From positions 64,896,263-64,960,262 of the forward strand of contig CM075773.1 in NCBI GenBank assembly GCA_037974665.1: DNA of 64,000 nucleotides. Reading direction: 5' to 3'. Both the position numbers and the translations under genes were made by a program. How positions within the stretch are numbered: position 1 is the stretch's first letter; every line of letters begins with the position of its first letter. The DNA comes from Ehretia macrophylla (taxonomy: Eukaryota; Streptophyta; Magnoliopsida; Boraginales; Ehretiaceae). Shown here one piece after another: positions 11,433 to 22,299 of this stretch. The notes beneath the pieces are model-generated. The model ran no database searches, had not been told where the DNA came from, and worked only from the letters and a program-made list of their open reading frames with translations.

Positions 11433-11989
11433 AATATATCACATCATCACAAAACTCCTTATACAAAATACATTGACATATATTAGCTATAGGTTGACTT
11501 GTCATGAACTCAATATACAAGTGCTTAAAACTCTTTGGGCTACCATTGGTGTTTCAGAGCTTGATTTTTATTTTTCAACTTGATTATAACTTCTTTAGCA
11601 CATATTGACATTGGAGGATCTACCACATAAAATCTCTAAAACTACCATTGCAACATTAATTGAATGATAGAATTGAATTCTTTTTGCCTTGGTTAAAGTT
11701 TGTTGGCCGCCACTAACTGTCACATGAGATGCAAAGTAATTCCTTTATTGTTTTGTAGTTAACCATGTATAAAATATTCTATTTTGAGTATATTACATGT
11801 TTTCATTGCTAGGCTTTTAGTTCCTTTATTCTATGTCACTTATGCACAGAAAAGCTTAAATGGAACTTCGTGAAGTTTGAAGTTCTAATTGAAATGTATA
11901 TGTACAGGGCATATAGTAGTAATATGAATGAGTTCTTCTATGGAGTCTCTTTCCTAAGCTAATTGATAAAATGACTTCACATGAATCAC
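11433..11989. other. Intergenic; fragment of the 7-8 kb repeat
   Basis: 11838-11980 matches the end of the 6.9-8.4 kb repeat unit ('AATTGAAATGTATATG', 'ACAGG.CATATAGTAGTAA', 'AGTCTCTTTC', 'AATTGATAAAA'). Nothing else was recognised. Confidence 0.55.
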
Positions 11990-12159
11990 GTAGTTGGCTA
12001 GCTATGTGAATAAAATTTGCGAAGCATTAATTAGAACTGTTAATAAAGTAGTTGGCTAGGTATGTGAATAAAAATTTGCGAAGCATTAATTAGAACTGTT
12101 AATAAGGTGGTTGGCTAGCTATGTGAATAAAATTTGCGAAGCATTAATTAGAACTGTTA
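11990..12159 (+). repeat. Tandem repeat, 58/59-bp unit, three copies
   Basis: Units start at 11990, 12048 and 12107 with GTAGTTGGCTAGCTATGTGA (GTGG in the third) and end ...TTAGAACTGTTA. They differ at only a few positions, so the array is recent. Confidence 0.95.
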
Positions 12160-12870
12160 TTTCCTGAATACTTAGACGTATATGTAGTACTTATTGCGTC
12201 CCATTGATTTTGTTCTTGATGATCATATCCATTGAAGTTATTTTTTTTCCTTTGTAAGTTACTAGCTGTTGTTGCATTGACCATCTGATCATGAGTTAGT
12301 GAGGCAAAGCTAGCATGCCATCTAATTATTCTTATCTTTCACAATTCATGTACCCCAAGAAAAGTTGTTTGTACAACAACAAAATGAGCTGTTGATTGAC
12401 ATGAATTTGAACTTGTAAATAGACATCAGTCACTGTTGTTGCTATAGATTCTAACACCGGTGAAGGTTCAGAAGGAACATAACCTCAATCCATAGCGACA
12501 AGTTCTAAATGCAATGATATTATTGCTCTATGTCAGCTCTTGTATTCAAACGTGCTTCTTTAATCTAGGTCATACTTGAGGTATTTACAACATAATTCTT
12601 TCACATTGATAAATCATAAATTTCAAGATCAAATATAATATCCTAATATGCTCTACCTAATATCAATTAATTTGAAGGTAGAATCCCACATTTCTTAAAA
12701 GAGAATAATATATTTTTCTTTATTTTGCTAATGAACTGAAGGACTACGCGTTTCCTTTTATAGCATATAGTAGAGGATCCTAAAATTGTTCAGAAATATA
12801 CATAAAATAAAGGTAGTTTTCTGAAGTAGTAGTTCAAGCAGATAAGCTATATATTACATATATATTCTCC
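12160..12870. other. Intergenic, nothing recognised
   Basis: AT-rich sequence without supported genes or elements. Confidence 0.4.
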
Positions 12871-13030
12871 ATAAATCAAGGGGCTACTAACATAATTACC
12901 ATATAAATCAAGGGGCTACTAACATAATTACCATATAAGTCAAGGAGCTACTAACATAATTACCATATAAGTTAAGGAGCTACTAACATAATTACCATAT
13001 AAATCAAGGGCCTACTAACATAATTACCAT
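12871..13030 (+). repeat. Tandem repeat, exact 32-bp unit, five copies
   Basis: Units begin at 12871, 12903, 12935, 12967 and 12999. Each reads ATAARTYAAGGRSCTACTAA followed by CATAATTACCAT. Period and length are constant, with one to three substitutions per unit. The units are contiguous, with no unique spacers, so this is a minisatellite and not a CRISPR-like array. Confidence 0.97.
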
Positions 13031-13784
13031 ATCTTGCCCAGCACTTCAGAAGATTGCTGAGAACCAGATTAAAGGGTGTCTAAATACAACACTGTATTTA
13101 AGGCAGTGTCGAAAACACATCTGGTGAAATCGAAAATAGTAAAATTCAACTGCATGTCAACATTCAAAAGAAAATTGAATTTCACATTGTTAGAATATAT
13201 ATAATTTCCTCCCAATAGAAAAATCATAAATTTCAAGATTACAATGTAAGATTTTGAACTATTTTTCTTAGTACTAATTAGTTTTAAGATGAAACCCGTG
13301 ATTCTTAGCTCACGTTATTGCGTAATGGACGTTAAGCTGGAACCACGTTATTCTGGTCATCCTTCCATGTATGAATTTTTCTTTTAGCAGATTCTTCCTT
13401 GTTTGATTGTTCTCATGATATCTATCTATATAAAAGGTTGGGTGTAGAAATATTTGCCCATTTTCGCTACCATAATGTGCACCTGGAATGGCAGTACGAG
13501 ACGAAGACATATTTCAAAACGAATTTAGAGGTTTGACAACCATCTCCATGTGATCTTCTGGCTATATTGAGACATAACTGTTCCTTTTTCGAGAAATCAA
13601 TCTTCCATGTCAACATCACTATTGTATTCTCACAAATAAGAATATACATTGTAAAATAATATAATTTTCTTCCAATAATATATCATAACTTTCAAGATTA
13701 CCGTTTAAGATAGTGAATTATTACACTTAATATCAATTAGTTTTAACATAAAAACTCGTATTTTTTAAACGATCTTAGAAAGCA
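13031..13784. other. Intergenic, nothing recognised
   Basis: Two short minus-strand frames (about 13310-13650) have no recognisable domain or splice context. I do not call them genes. Confidence 0.35.
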
Positions 13785-13986
13785 GAATCATCCTCTAATA
13801 ACTTCTACAGGCACTCTGAAATCTAGGTAGCCAAGCTGGACATCTTAACTAGTCCTGTTAAGTGACTTTAAGCTGTTAGAGAGGGGAATCATCCTCTAAT
13901 AACTTCTACAGGCACTCTGAAATCTACGTAGCCAAGCTGGACATTTTAACTAGTCCTGTTAAGTGACTTTAAGCTATTAGAGAGGG
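13785..13986 (+). repeat. Tandem duplication, 101-bp unit
   Basis: Copies 13785-13885 and 13886-13986 both start GAATCATCCTCTAATAACTT and end in 'TTAGAGAGG', with about four differences. A recent local duplication. Confidence 0.95.
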
Positions 13987-14520
13987 CCCCCGCAAGTGTA
14001 GGCGGAATTAATTTTTGAGTCTTATACTTAAACAGTTTTAATATTTTTAAATGGGTGGCTGTGAATTTTGAACTTAGGACCTTTTGGTATCTAGACTCTG
14101 ATACCATGTTAAGTGACCACCTTATTTAAAAGTTTAAACTGTTAGAGAGAAATTTATTATATTATTTATTATTTTCAAGAAGTCATTATACGCATGCAAG
14201 AGAACATATTGTAAAAAATGACAGCCTATTCCCAGTAAAGTATGTTGCAAGTGTTGCCAACATGCAATTGAAGCAATCATAACCATTGGTAGGCCATTCG
14301 TGCATATATGAAGCTTTTTCTTGATTCGTTAGGAAAGTAGCCGGTCAACCTCCACCACCATGCTAACAATATTTGTTTTTAAGCTTTGTACATAAATAAT
14401 TTTAATATTTTTAAATAGTTGTTGGCGAAAATTTAACCCAAGATTTAGTAACCAATGTTATGATATGATATTGTTTTAAACAATCATCTCATCTAAAAGT
14501 TTAAATTATTCAAGAATGAT
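13987..14520 (+). repeat. Dispersed pair of related 150-bp segments
   Basis: About 14015-14165 and 14370-14520 share 'TTTTAATATTTTTAAATRG', 'GATAYSATR' and 'CATCT.ATYTAAAAGTTTAAA' in the same order. They are old and diverged, of unknown class. Confidence 0.45.
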
Positions 14521-16806
14521 AATTATATTTATTTTGAAATAGAATGGCATTTTCTCCTATGAGTTTTAACTTAAATCCCAAACTCACTTATTAGGTTTTA
14601 GTTTTGCCAAATTTCCCCATGATATCAAATTCTCTCAAATAAAGCTTAAGGCTAAAGGATATTTAGGTCTTTTTCTTTTTTTATTAAGCTATTTAGTTCA
14701 ATTTTATTACCTTTAATTTTTTAGTTTTTATGTTTTCAATACGCTAGCTAGTTGGAAAAAAAGCTATAAGTTGAGTGAGAAAAAAATATCATATTCAATT
14801 TGAGATGTATATATGTCTAAAAAAAAAGATTTTAAAGTGAATTTAATTTTTCTCTAATTTCAAAGATGACACGAGATTTGTACAAAAAGTTGTTTCTATT
14901 TTTTTTTCATTTTATTTTTTAAATAGTTAGCTTATTGCCAAAAAAATATATATATATATTGGGTTCGAAAGAAGGATGAAATTTAATTTTGGATGAATAT
15001 ATATTCTCTAAATCTCGCGTTGTATAAAAAGTTGCATTTAATCTTTCTCTTCATTTTTTATATTATATTTAAGTATTTATATTTTTTATTTGATTGTAGA
15101 CCTTTTTAATTATGGAATGATTTTTAAATTACTTGTCTATTTGTTTTTGTTTTTGTTTTTAAAAAATAGGAAGAGGAAAATCCACTTCAACATAAGGCTT
15201 TTTTTTTTTTTTTTGGTAAATCAATAAGGCTTTCTTTTGCAAAGTTTGATGTAATGTAAAAATATGGATAAAACTTTAAATGGTGACACATATTATTGTT
15301 AATGCACGTAATAGTAACATGTGTTACAATCAATAAGTGATACACATTTTTAATGGACTCTACAAGTGTTTTTTCCTGGTTAGGAAGAGACTTCCAAGGA
15401 ATATTGCTGATTGTATAAAATATGGGAGAAGAAAGTTAAGGGCTTACGATCATCACCTTATATTGGGGAAAGAAAAAAAAAAGTACTTGATTTTATCGTG
15501 GCTACATTGATATAGTTGAAAGTCTTTTTTTTTTTTTTTTCCTTCTTTGTTCTGATTAGTTGAAGACTTAATGCGAGCATAATGTGGCATTCAAAATAAT
15601 ATATCAGACATAGCTATTTGTTGAAGACAAGATAATGAATATATAGAGAGAATGTTATTTTCTCCGAGTTTAGACTAAGTCTCAAATACCCCCGAAATTT
15701 TAAAAATCAAATACTTTGCATATGCAAGTTATTTAATTTCCGCATTCATGCCACAAGTCTCAATATAATTATTGGACAACAATTGCAGAGTAAAATAAAC
15801 ATCGATTACCAAAGATATGGTAAATTAACCTTTAGTTTCACCTGTGCCCTCTTCTGGTTGCAATGTTTCCACCACTGTGCCAATATTGATTGTTATACCA
15901 GACTATGCTAATGAAAAAAAAAAAAAAAGCAGACAAGGCTGCAATGAATGCGTCAGGATGACTATTAAAAATGGGTAGTGAGAACAATGATTTTTTTTTT
16001 TTTTTTTGGGTAAATAAAACTTTGATTGACGACACGAAAAAATGAAACAGACTATCGCTGGTCATTTATTTAGTAGTATAATTCTCGTTTTAGATGTAAT
16101 AACTCTTGAAATTGATTCTCGTGTTAATTTTAAATAATATAAAAGGACTTAAGCCTCTTTTAATTTAAAAAAGAAAATCAAACAGACTTGTGCTACCTTT
16201 CTCTCACATTAATGGAAAAATCCAGGATTAATAAAACTTACTCCTAAAGCCTCTCTATAATTGTTCCTTAACCATTACAGGGAGGTAAATCAGTATAAAA
16301 AAACCCTCCAAACTCTCTACATGTAAAAAAAAAAAAAAAACTGTTACAGTTAATCTAATTAACAAAAATCGTGAGAGTTCTTCAATATAAATTTGATCAT
16401 ATCATCAAAACCTCTCAACTCAAAATAAGCGTATCCTTTACCTTAAAGAGGGACAGATGTATTTATGGACCGGTGGGGAATTAGCACCCACTAATTCAAA
16501 ATTTGTTCTAAATATATAATTTTTTATAATATTTTTAATCTGAAAAATCATTCCGCGCTATATATGCCATGATTTTAAGTTTCTATTCAATCCAGCAGGA
16601 ATTACATTAGATGGTTAAAATTACTACTATCTTTCCCACATATCAAGAATGGCTTTCTACTCATTCATTGCCATGCATCCCATATAGTGAATCCATTAAT
16701 GAATCCTTTTTGCCCGAATAAATGCCCTGCGAAAATTAAATTACTACAGTCCAGAGCCTAGCAACTTGACACAGAGGCCATCTCCAACAATGATTTTGGG
16801 AGTGAG
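14521..16806. other. T-rich intergenic DNA with poly(T)/poly(A) stretches
   Basis: No gene supported. T-runs at about 15200, 15527 and 15990, and A-runs at about 15916 and 16327, may be tails of degraded retroposons. The TTTT-GGTAAATMAA context occurs at about 15214 and 16008. A weak 170-bp repetition spans about 14740-15080. Confidence 0.4.
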
Positions 16807-17086
16807 GATCCCCGCACAATGTAATAATGCTATGAGTACGGTCTTATGATCATAGTTTATCTATAGTATTTTATTATTATTACATCAATAATTCACAATT
16901 ATTGGATCGGATCGTGCTCATAATGAATGTAATAATATAATAACGGGATCCCCGCACAATGTAATAATGCTATGAGTACAATCTTATGATCATAGTTTAT
17001 CCATAGTATTTTACTATTATTACATCAACAATTCACAATTATTGGATCGGATCATACTCATAGTGAATATAATAATATAATAACGT
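16807..17086 (+). repeat. Tandem duplication, 140-bp unit
   Basis: Copies 16807-16946 and 16947-17086 both start GATCCCCGCACAATGTAATA and end ...AATAATATAATAACG. They differ at roughly a dozen sites. Each unit has weak internal palindromy (ATAATGCTATGAGTAC near the left, GCTCATAATGAATG near the right), so the unit may derive from a small fold-back element. Confidence 0.92.
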
Positions 17087-17095
17087 TACGAGCAT

Positions 17096-17281
17096 ATGTA
17101 TTTCCTGATTTTGGATCCGAAAAGCCATCTGATTTTGGCTGTGTTCATTGCATTGTCAATATCAAGGGAACAGATTGCTGCATTTCGGCGTCGCATTCAG
17201 TCACGGTTCATGGAGTCATGGGCATTTCAGGTATCATCCACACATGGAAGTATCAGTATTTGCTTCACGGGAATGAAATAG
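17096..17281 (+). other. Possible orphan exon-like open frame (61 codons)
   Basis: A short frame adjoins the 140-bp repeat and includes 'SREQIAAFRRRIQSRFMESW'. It is less AT-rich than its surroundings, and the sequence CATTTCAG|GTATCATCC looks like an exon/donor junction. I recognise no family. It could be a captured or relict exon, or chance. Confidence 0.2.
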
Positions 17282-17885
17282 TAAAATAACAATCTTAACC
17301 ATAAAAAAAACTGAAGGATTACTTTTCTCTCATTTAATATTTAATCAATTTCTCTACATGGGGTATCACTGCATACACATGAATTAAGCTTTTTATCTTC
17401 AAGAAAATAAAATAGACATAACATTTTATTTTATTTTTCTGTTCCATTCACATGCATTTCGTGTGGCGTAGCTATAACAACAGCTTTAAGTTCTTATCAG
17501 GATCATGAGCCGTCTCTGCTATGTCTACCATGTTGACATCTGATAGTGAGATTTTTTACAAAAGCTCCATAACACTTCCATGACTAAGACATGTATCTCC
17601 TTTCTGACTGCAGCAGAAGCAATCTTTGACCACAATGCAAGCCAGGAGTAATAATTTACCTTGAAGACAGTGTGAGGACTGTATGATGGGAACGTCACTA
17701 TTTAATAACTCAACTGTAAATCATATATCCATTCTTATCGTGGATAAGGCCGTGGATTCAAGCTTTGTTCCTATCGCTTTCAAATATCGCAAAAGGAAAG
17801 CAATAGTTAATGAATGAACTAAGATTGAAGTAATTTTATGGCAACACCAGAACAATTATATATCATTCAAGAACAGTAATCATTC
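17282..17885. other. Intergenic, nothing recognised
   Basis: AT-rich sequence, no supported feature. Confidence 0.35.
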
Positions 17886-18094
17886 TGAAGAATTTCAAGT
17901 AATCTTCTTGCTCATCTCTCTGACTCATATTTGAGTGATTGTAAAATAATATCCCAGAAAAAAGAAGTTTTCCATTAATCGTATAATGCAACTATATAGA
18001 AGATTACAACAGGTTTCCTAATTCTCTAAAGGAAAGAACTTTACAATTTTGGTAAATAGAAAAACTTAAGGCCCAAGAACATGGATTGTCAACA
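17886..18094 (-). repeat. 3' LTR of the minus-strand copia remnant (209 bp)
   Basis: Read on the minus strand, the purine tract CTAGAGGGGAG runs directly into TGTTGACAATCC at 18094, a typical copia LTR start. The inferred end is ATTCTTCA at 17886. The 5' LTR is absent, so the lower boundary is tentative. Confidence 0.55.
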
Positions 18095-18159
18095 CTCCCC
18101 TCTAGTTGGAGTGTGCAAATTGTGCAAGCCCAGTTAACGCAATGTGATCGCCTCACCAT

Positions 18160-18376
18160 AACACGTTTGCTAACTGATGAGTTGTAGCAATATGGGCAGT
18201 CTGGATCAAGCCTGATTGCAACTTTTCTCTTACTAGGTGACAATCTAGCTCGATGTGTTTTGTTCTTTTATGAAAAATCGGATTTGAGGCTATGTAGAGT
18301 ATTGCCTTGTTGTCGCAAAACAATATAGCTGGTCAGGGTGTAGGATTCTGAAATCTTGGAGTAAATATTTCAGTCA
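18160..18376 (-). pseudogene. Copia RNase H tail, left of the hAT insertion
   Basis: The minus strand reads 'WLKYLLQDF' at the hAT junction and then, after a short indel, '[20 protein letters not shown]', '[12 protein letters not shown]', '[12 protein letters not shown]' and a stop. This order matches the C-terminus of copia polyproteins. A frameshift near the 'YC.D' position and the early stop show that it is dead. Confidence 0.85.
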
Positions 18377-21300
18377 CAGTGGCGGTCCCAGGATTTCAAC
18401 ATTGGGAGGGTCGAGATTTAGTTAAAAAGATTAACGATATAATATATTGTAAATATAAATACATGTAAAGAATATTATTTAACAAAATGACATAAGATTA
18501 TGTAAAGTAATGTTTACCTATTCCATTAATAAAGTTGGGTTCGTCTCTCTTTTATAGCATAGAAATTATCGATTATCACATCATCAGGCACATCTTTAGC
18601 AATTTCCTTTTCAATATAGACAATCAAACTATCTATGAGAAAGTCATCTTCCATTTAGTTGCGAAGCCTTGCTTTGATAATTTTCATAGCAGAAAAAGCT
18701 CGTTCTGTAGTTGCTGTTGAGACAAGAAGATTTAAAATCAACCATATCAATCTATCGATTAACGGATAAACTTTTGATTTTTTAGTTTCCATCAATCCTC
18801 TACACAGAGCTGGTAAGCTAGACAAGTTTTTCAAATCAGGATGATTAGGCACATCAAGCTCATAATGTTGTAATTGATAACTTAGATGAATCATCTCTTG
18901 CTCGAGGAAGTCAAAAGGATAAAATCTTGTAGCAAGTTTGCATATATCAGTAATTGAAAATGACTTGTAACCATCTCTCGGATCCAAAGTTATGCTAAGA
19001 GTAAGAAGCTTCGTTGCTTGCTCACTAAATCTATTGTTTAACTCTTGTAATTGTTGATCTATAGCAACTGTGAAGATGTCTATCCGGTAATGATGTTCCA
19101 TTGTTACACTATCCTTTCGACGACGAGATCGGAGTATGTCAAAATAAGAAGCATTCATATTAGGAACTTGAATATTCTGGTGTAAACAAAATGATGTCAC
19201 ATTTTCTATGAAACTTTCCCAACCAATATCTCTTAACTTTTGCATTAATAATTTTGTACTTGAAATCATATGCATAGCATTTAAAATATCCAGAGATTTT
19301 TGTTGCAACAGTTGACACAAAATGTTCGTAATCCCCATGATTTCTTTCATCACATGCAAGATAAATACAAAATCAAATGACATCAATACCTTAAGAGCAA
19401 AAGTAGCAACCCCACGTTGAGGGTATGTAGACCCTTCAATAGCTATGTTTTGAAGAACTACACAAGTTGCACCAAAGATCCTTATCAAACTACAAATTGA
19501 CCTAAAATGAGAACCCCATCTAGTATCTCCAGGACGTTGCAAAGTTCATATCTGATTGGCACATCTACCGGTATCAATCTCATCACATTCAATTAAATGT
19601 GCATTTTTAGTTATTTGGGCAGCTTGTAATTCATCATTTCGTTTAGAAGAAGACCCCACAATGTTAACAATGAAATTCAAGTTTTCAAAATTGGTATGTA
19701 TATCAGAAACTTCTCTAGATGCGGCAATAAGAGCTAATTGCAACTGATGAGCCCAACAATGCACATAATAAGCAGAAGGACAATCTTTAAGAAACAAAGC
19801 TTGTAACCCATTCCACTCTCTACGCATATTGCTAACTCCATCATATCCTTGACCACGGATATTAAGAATATTGAGATTATGATGGGATAATACACTAGAA
19901 ATCTCTTTTTTAAGAGTTAATGATGTTGTGTCTTTAACATGAACCAAGTCAAGAAATCTCTCTCTAACAAATCCTTCCTTGTCAACAAATCTTATAACAA
20001 GAGTCATTTGCTATCTTTTAGATTCATCCCGAGATTCATCAACAATTAAGCAAAACATTGCATCACCAATCTCATCATGAATTTTATTTTGCACATTTCC
20101 AGCCAACACATATAAAATTTCTTTTTGAATTTTATGTCCTGTGTATTTAGCATTTTGTAGCGCATTATCCAAAACAACTTCATGCACTTGTTCATTGTAA
20201 GATGCTAATATTTTTATCATTTCAAGAAAGTTACCTTGATTTATTAAATTCGAACTTTCATCATGCCCTCTAAAAGCACATCCTTGAAACGTTAACCATC
20301 AAACAACATCTATTGAAGATTTAAGGCGCAAACGATTACTCAAAATTAGTGAATCAGATTGTCTTTGCATCACTTTTTCAATATGAGAATACTGATTCTT
20401 TAAATTTTCACAATATTTGACAGCTGAATTGTGAATTGAATTTGTATCATTCCCCACATGAGATAAGAAAGCACAATCTTTTCTGTTGTTTACTTTTCTC
20501 CAATTTCTAAATCCTTTAATTGTGAATGCATCTGATCTAGGTTTTCCTTTTGATTCTTTTGCAAAAAGGTAGCATGGAAAATAAAATACGGCATCTTTTG
20601 AAGGTGAATACTCCAACCAATGGAATTTTTGGAACCAATGAGCTTGAAATCAACGCAGATGACTCTCTTATCCAGAAAATGGATAATTTGATTGAATCTG
20701 CTGATATGGACCAAATTGAAGATATGTTCTACGAATTTTATCTCTTTGGTTCACTGAATACTCCCAAATCTGAAGACATAAACTTGGGTCACGCACTAAA
20801 GAATTTATATCTATTGTTTCATGTTCAACCCTTGGAAATTTTGTTGAAGGTTCTAAAAGTACATTTGTATCAATATCAGATGCAGAAGGTGGTACACTAC
20901 ATTCTGGGTCAACATCTTTTTCTTTTCTTTTAAAGAATGAATAAATTGTTTTAGACTTATTCATACTTTAACCTGAAAAAAATTTAAAATTATTTAGAAT
21001 AGTTAAATAAATGAATTTGATAAATCTGAATTTAATTAATTATGTACATATATATCCAATAAAAAATAAATAAATATCATCTAACAAAAAATATATTTAA
21101 CTAAAAATAAATAAATATCATCTAACAGACAAAATTACTACAATTTTAAATGTATTATATTCATGAATTTAACTAGCAAGAAATTAAATAAGTTATATCT
21201 TACTGAAATTTATCACTACAATTATATATTTGCTACATAATATTAACTATTAGAATATAATTAAGAAAATAATATAACTAAAAATTTATTATCATAAGTA

Positions 21301-21890
21301 TTTCAATCAAATTGTTTGCCTCAATCACTTATTGGTGTTTTGTAGATGTTCACCCACTATAAAACAAAAAATTAACAAAATAAATTATGCATTCATAAAA
21401 TTATCTAGCCAAGAAAAGTTAATGAATAAGCATAGTAAATTATTTTCATCATTTCATGATATATTACCTTGGCTTTGCCATGGCCCTTTGCTTGTTGGAT
21501 CCGCCTCTGGCAATAATTAAGAATTTAAGATAGTTTGTTACTTGTTAGGGAGAAGAATTAGAGGTCAGTGGACGAAGAAAATGGTGAAAATGTGAGAATG
21601 GAGTTTCGGATTTGTGAAGAAGAACAAAAGGAAAAGAATATTATTTTTAATTAAATTATTGTTTAATCATTAGAACAAAAGCAGAGACAAAAAAGAAAAA
21701 AAGTTACCACTTTATTCCTTTTTTTAAGCTTTTTGTCTCTACTTTTGTTTTTTTAAGATGAAGATTTTTTTTTATGCAAGTTGGGGGGGCCGAGCAATAT
21801 TTTTAACAAATATAATACATAAAATTTTTTTAAAAAAATAATTTTGGAGGGGCCCGGGCTTCCCTTGGTCCCCGACTGGATCCGCCTCTG
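18377..21890 (-). mobile_element. hAT DNA transposon with TIRs and 8-bp TSD (3,514 bp)
   Basis: Left end CAGTGGCGGTCCCAGGATTT; right end, reverse complemented, CAGAGGCGGATCCAGTCGGG. The core CAGNGGCGG(A)TCC is shared with the small hAT MITE at 34508. Flanks are TTCAGTCA (18369-18376) and TCCAGCCA (21891-21898), an 8-bp duplication with two C/T differences, as expected for hAT. Removing the element and one copy restores a copia reading frame through '(T)WLKYLL'. The interior encodes a TTF-type/ZMYM1-like hAT transposase in the minus direction. Confidence 0.93.
18526..20964 (-). pseudogene. hAT transposase, TTF/ZMYM1-like, six in-frame stops
   Basis: The minus-strand frame from ATG 20964 to TAA 18526-18528 has 812 codons and keeps a single phase throughout. 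Order: N-terminus 'NKSKTIYSFFKRKEK'; TTF-type zinc-finger region about residues 90-200 ('LEYSPSKDA', 'FPCYLFAKES'); the DUF4371 region with 'DESRDESKR' (about 306-314) and 'RGQGYDGVSNM'; then 'DTRWGSH' (about 480); and a C-terminal dimerisation region with 'STATTERAFSAMKIIKARLR' near 750-770. The length suits a full transposase. Stops lie at 20668 (TAA), 20650 (TGA), 20299 (TGA), 20011 (TAG), 19546 (TGA) and 18655 (TAA). Homologous sequence resumes in the same frame after each. The protein would cut and paste the element in the nucleus; this copy cannot. Confidence 0.93.
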
Positions 21891-22220
21891 TCCAGCCATG
21901 TGATTTCACATGTCGTGTTTGCGATGACGCAATATTCTGCTTCCGCTGAAGATCTGAAAATTGTTGGTTGCTTTTTTGTTTTCCAAATGAGAGAACTTCC
22001 AAGTAATATGCAAAAACCTTTGGCAGAACACCTTGTCATCGGATAGCTTGCCTTGCCCAATCAGAATCACTGTAACTTCGGAAAGTGAGTTGATTGTTTG
22101 ATGAAAAGAATAGCCCTTGCCCTGGAGAGCCCTTGATATATCTAAGCAGTCTAATTAATAGTTGCATCAAGCTGCTTGTGATGTTCGTGCATAAATTGAC
22201 TGACTGTGTGAACATGGGTG
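21891..22220 (-). pseudogene. Copia RNase H domain, right of the hAT insertion
   Basis: The minus strand reads, across frameshifts, 'VSQFMHEHHKQLDAT', 'LLRYIKGSPGQGLFF', 'YSDSDWA', 'MTRCSAKGFCILLGSSLI', then 'KTKKQPTIFRSSAEAEYCVI' and 'TTCEITWL' up to the hAT junction. Homology to copia stops near 22220, where unrelated sequence begins. Confidence 0.88.
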
Positions 22221-22299
22221 ATGTGACTGTATTTGCAGCACTCAAACCATTGTATCTGTACTACATTTGTTTTATAACTTATGAATAAATACAAACACT

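Larger units (their letters stand above)
17886..22220 (-). mobile_element. Copia remnant (minus strand) interrupted by a hAT element
   Basis: Copia RNase H coding sequence on both sides of the hAT insertion is collinear on the minus strand, followed by a PPT and an LTR at low coordinates. The left part 17886-18376 and the right part 21891 to about 22220 become contiguous when 18377-21890 and one TSD copy are removed. The upstream (high-coordinate) part of the element is missing beyond about 22220. Confidence 0.85.

Noticed and set aside
12871..13030. CRISPR-like array of 32-bp repeats
   Set aside because: Repeats are contiguous with no spacers, in a plant nuclear context, with no cas genes.
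20550..20933. 127-codon plus-strand frame
   Set aside because: Antisense to the hAT transposase N-terminus and explained by it.
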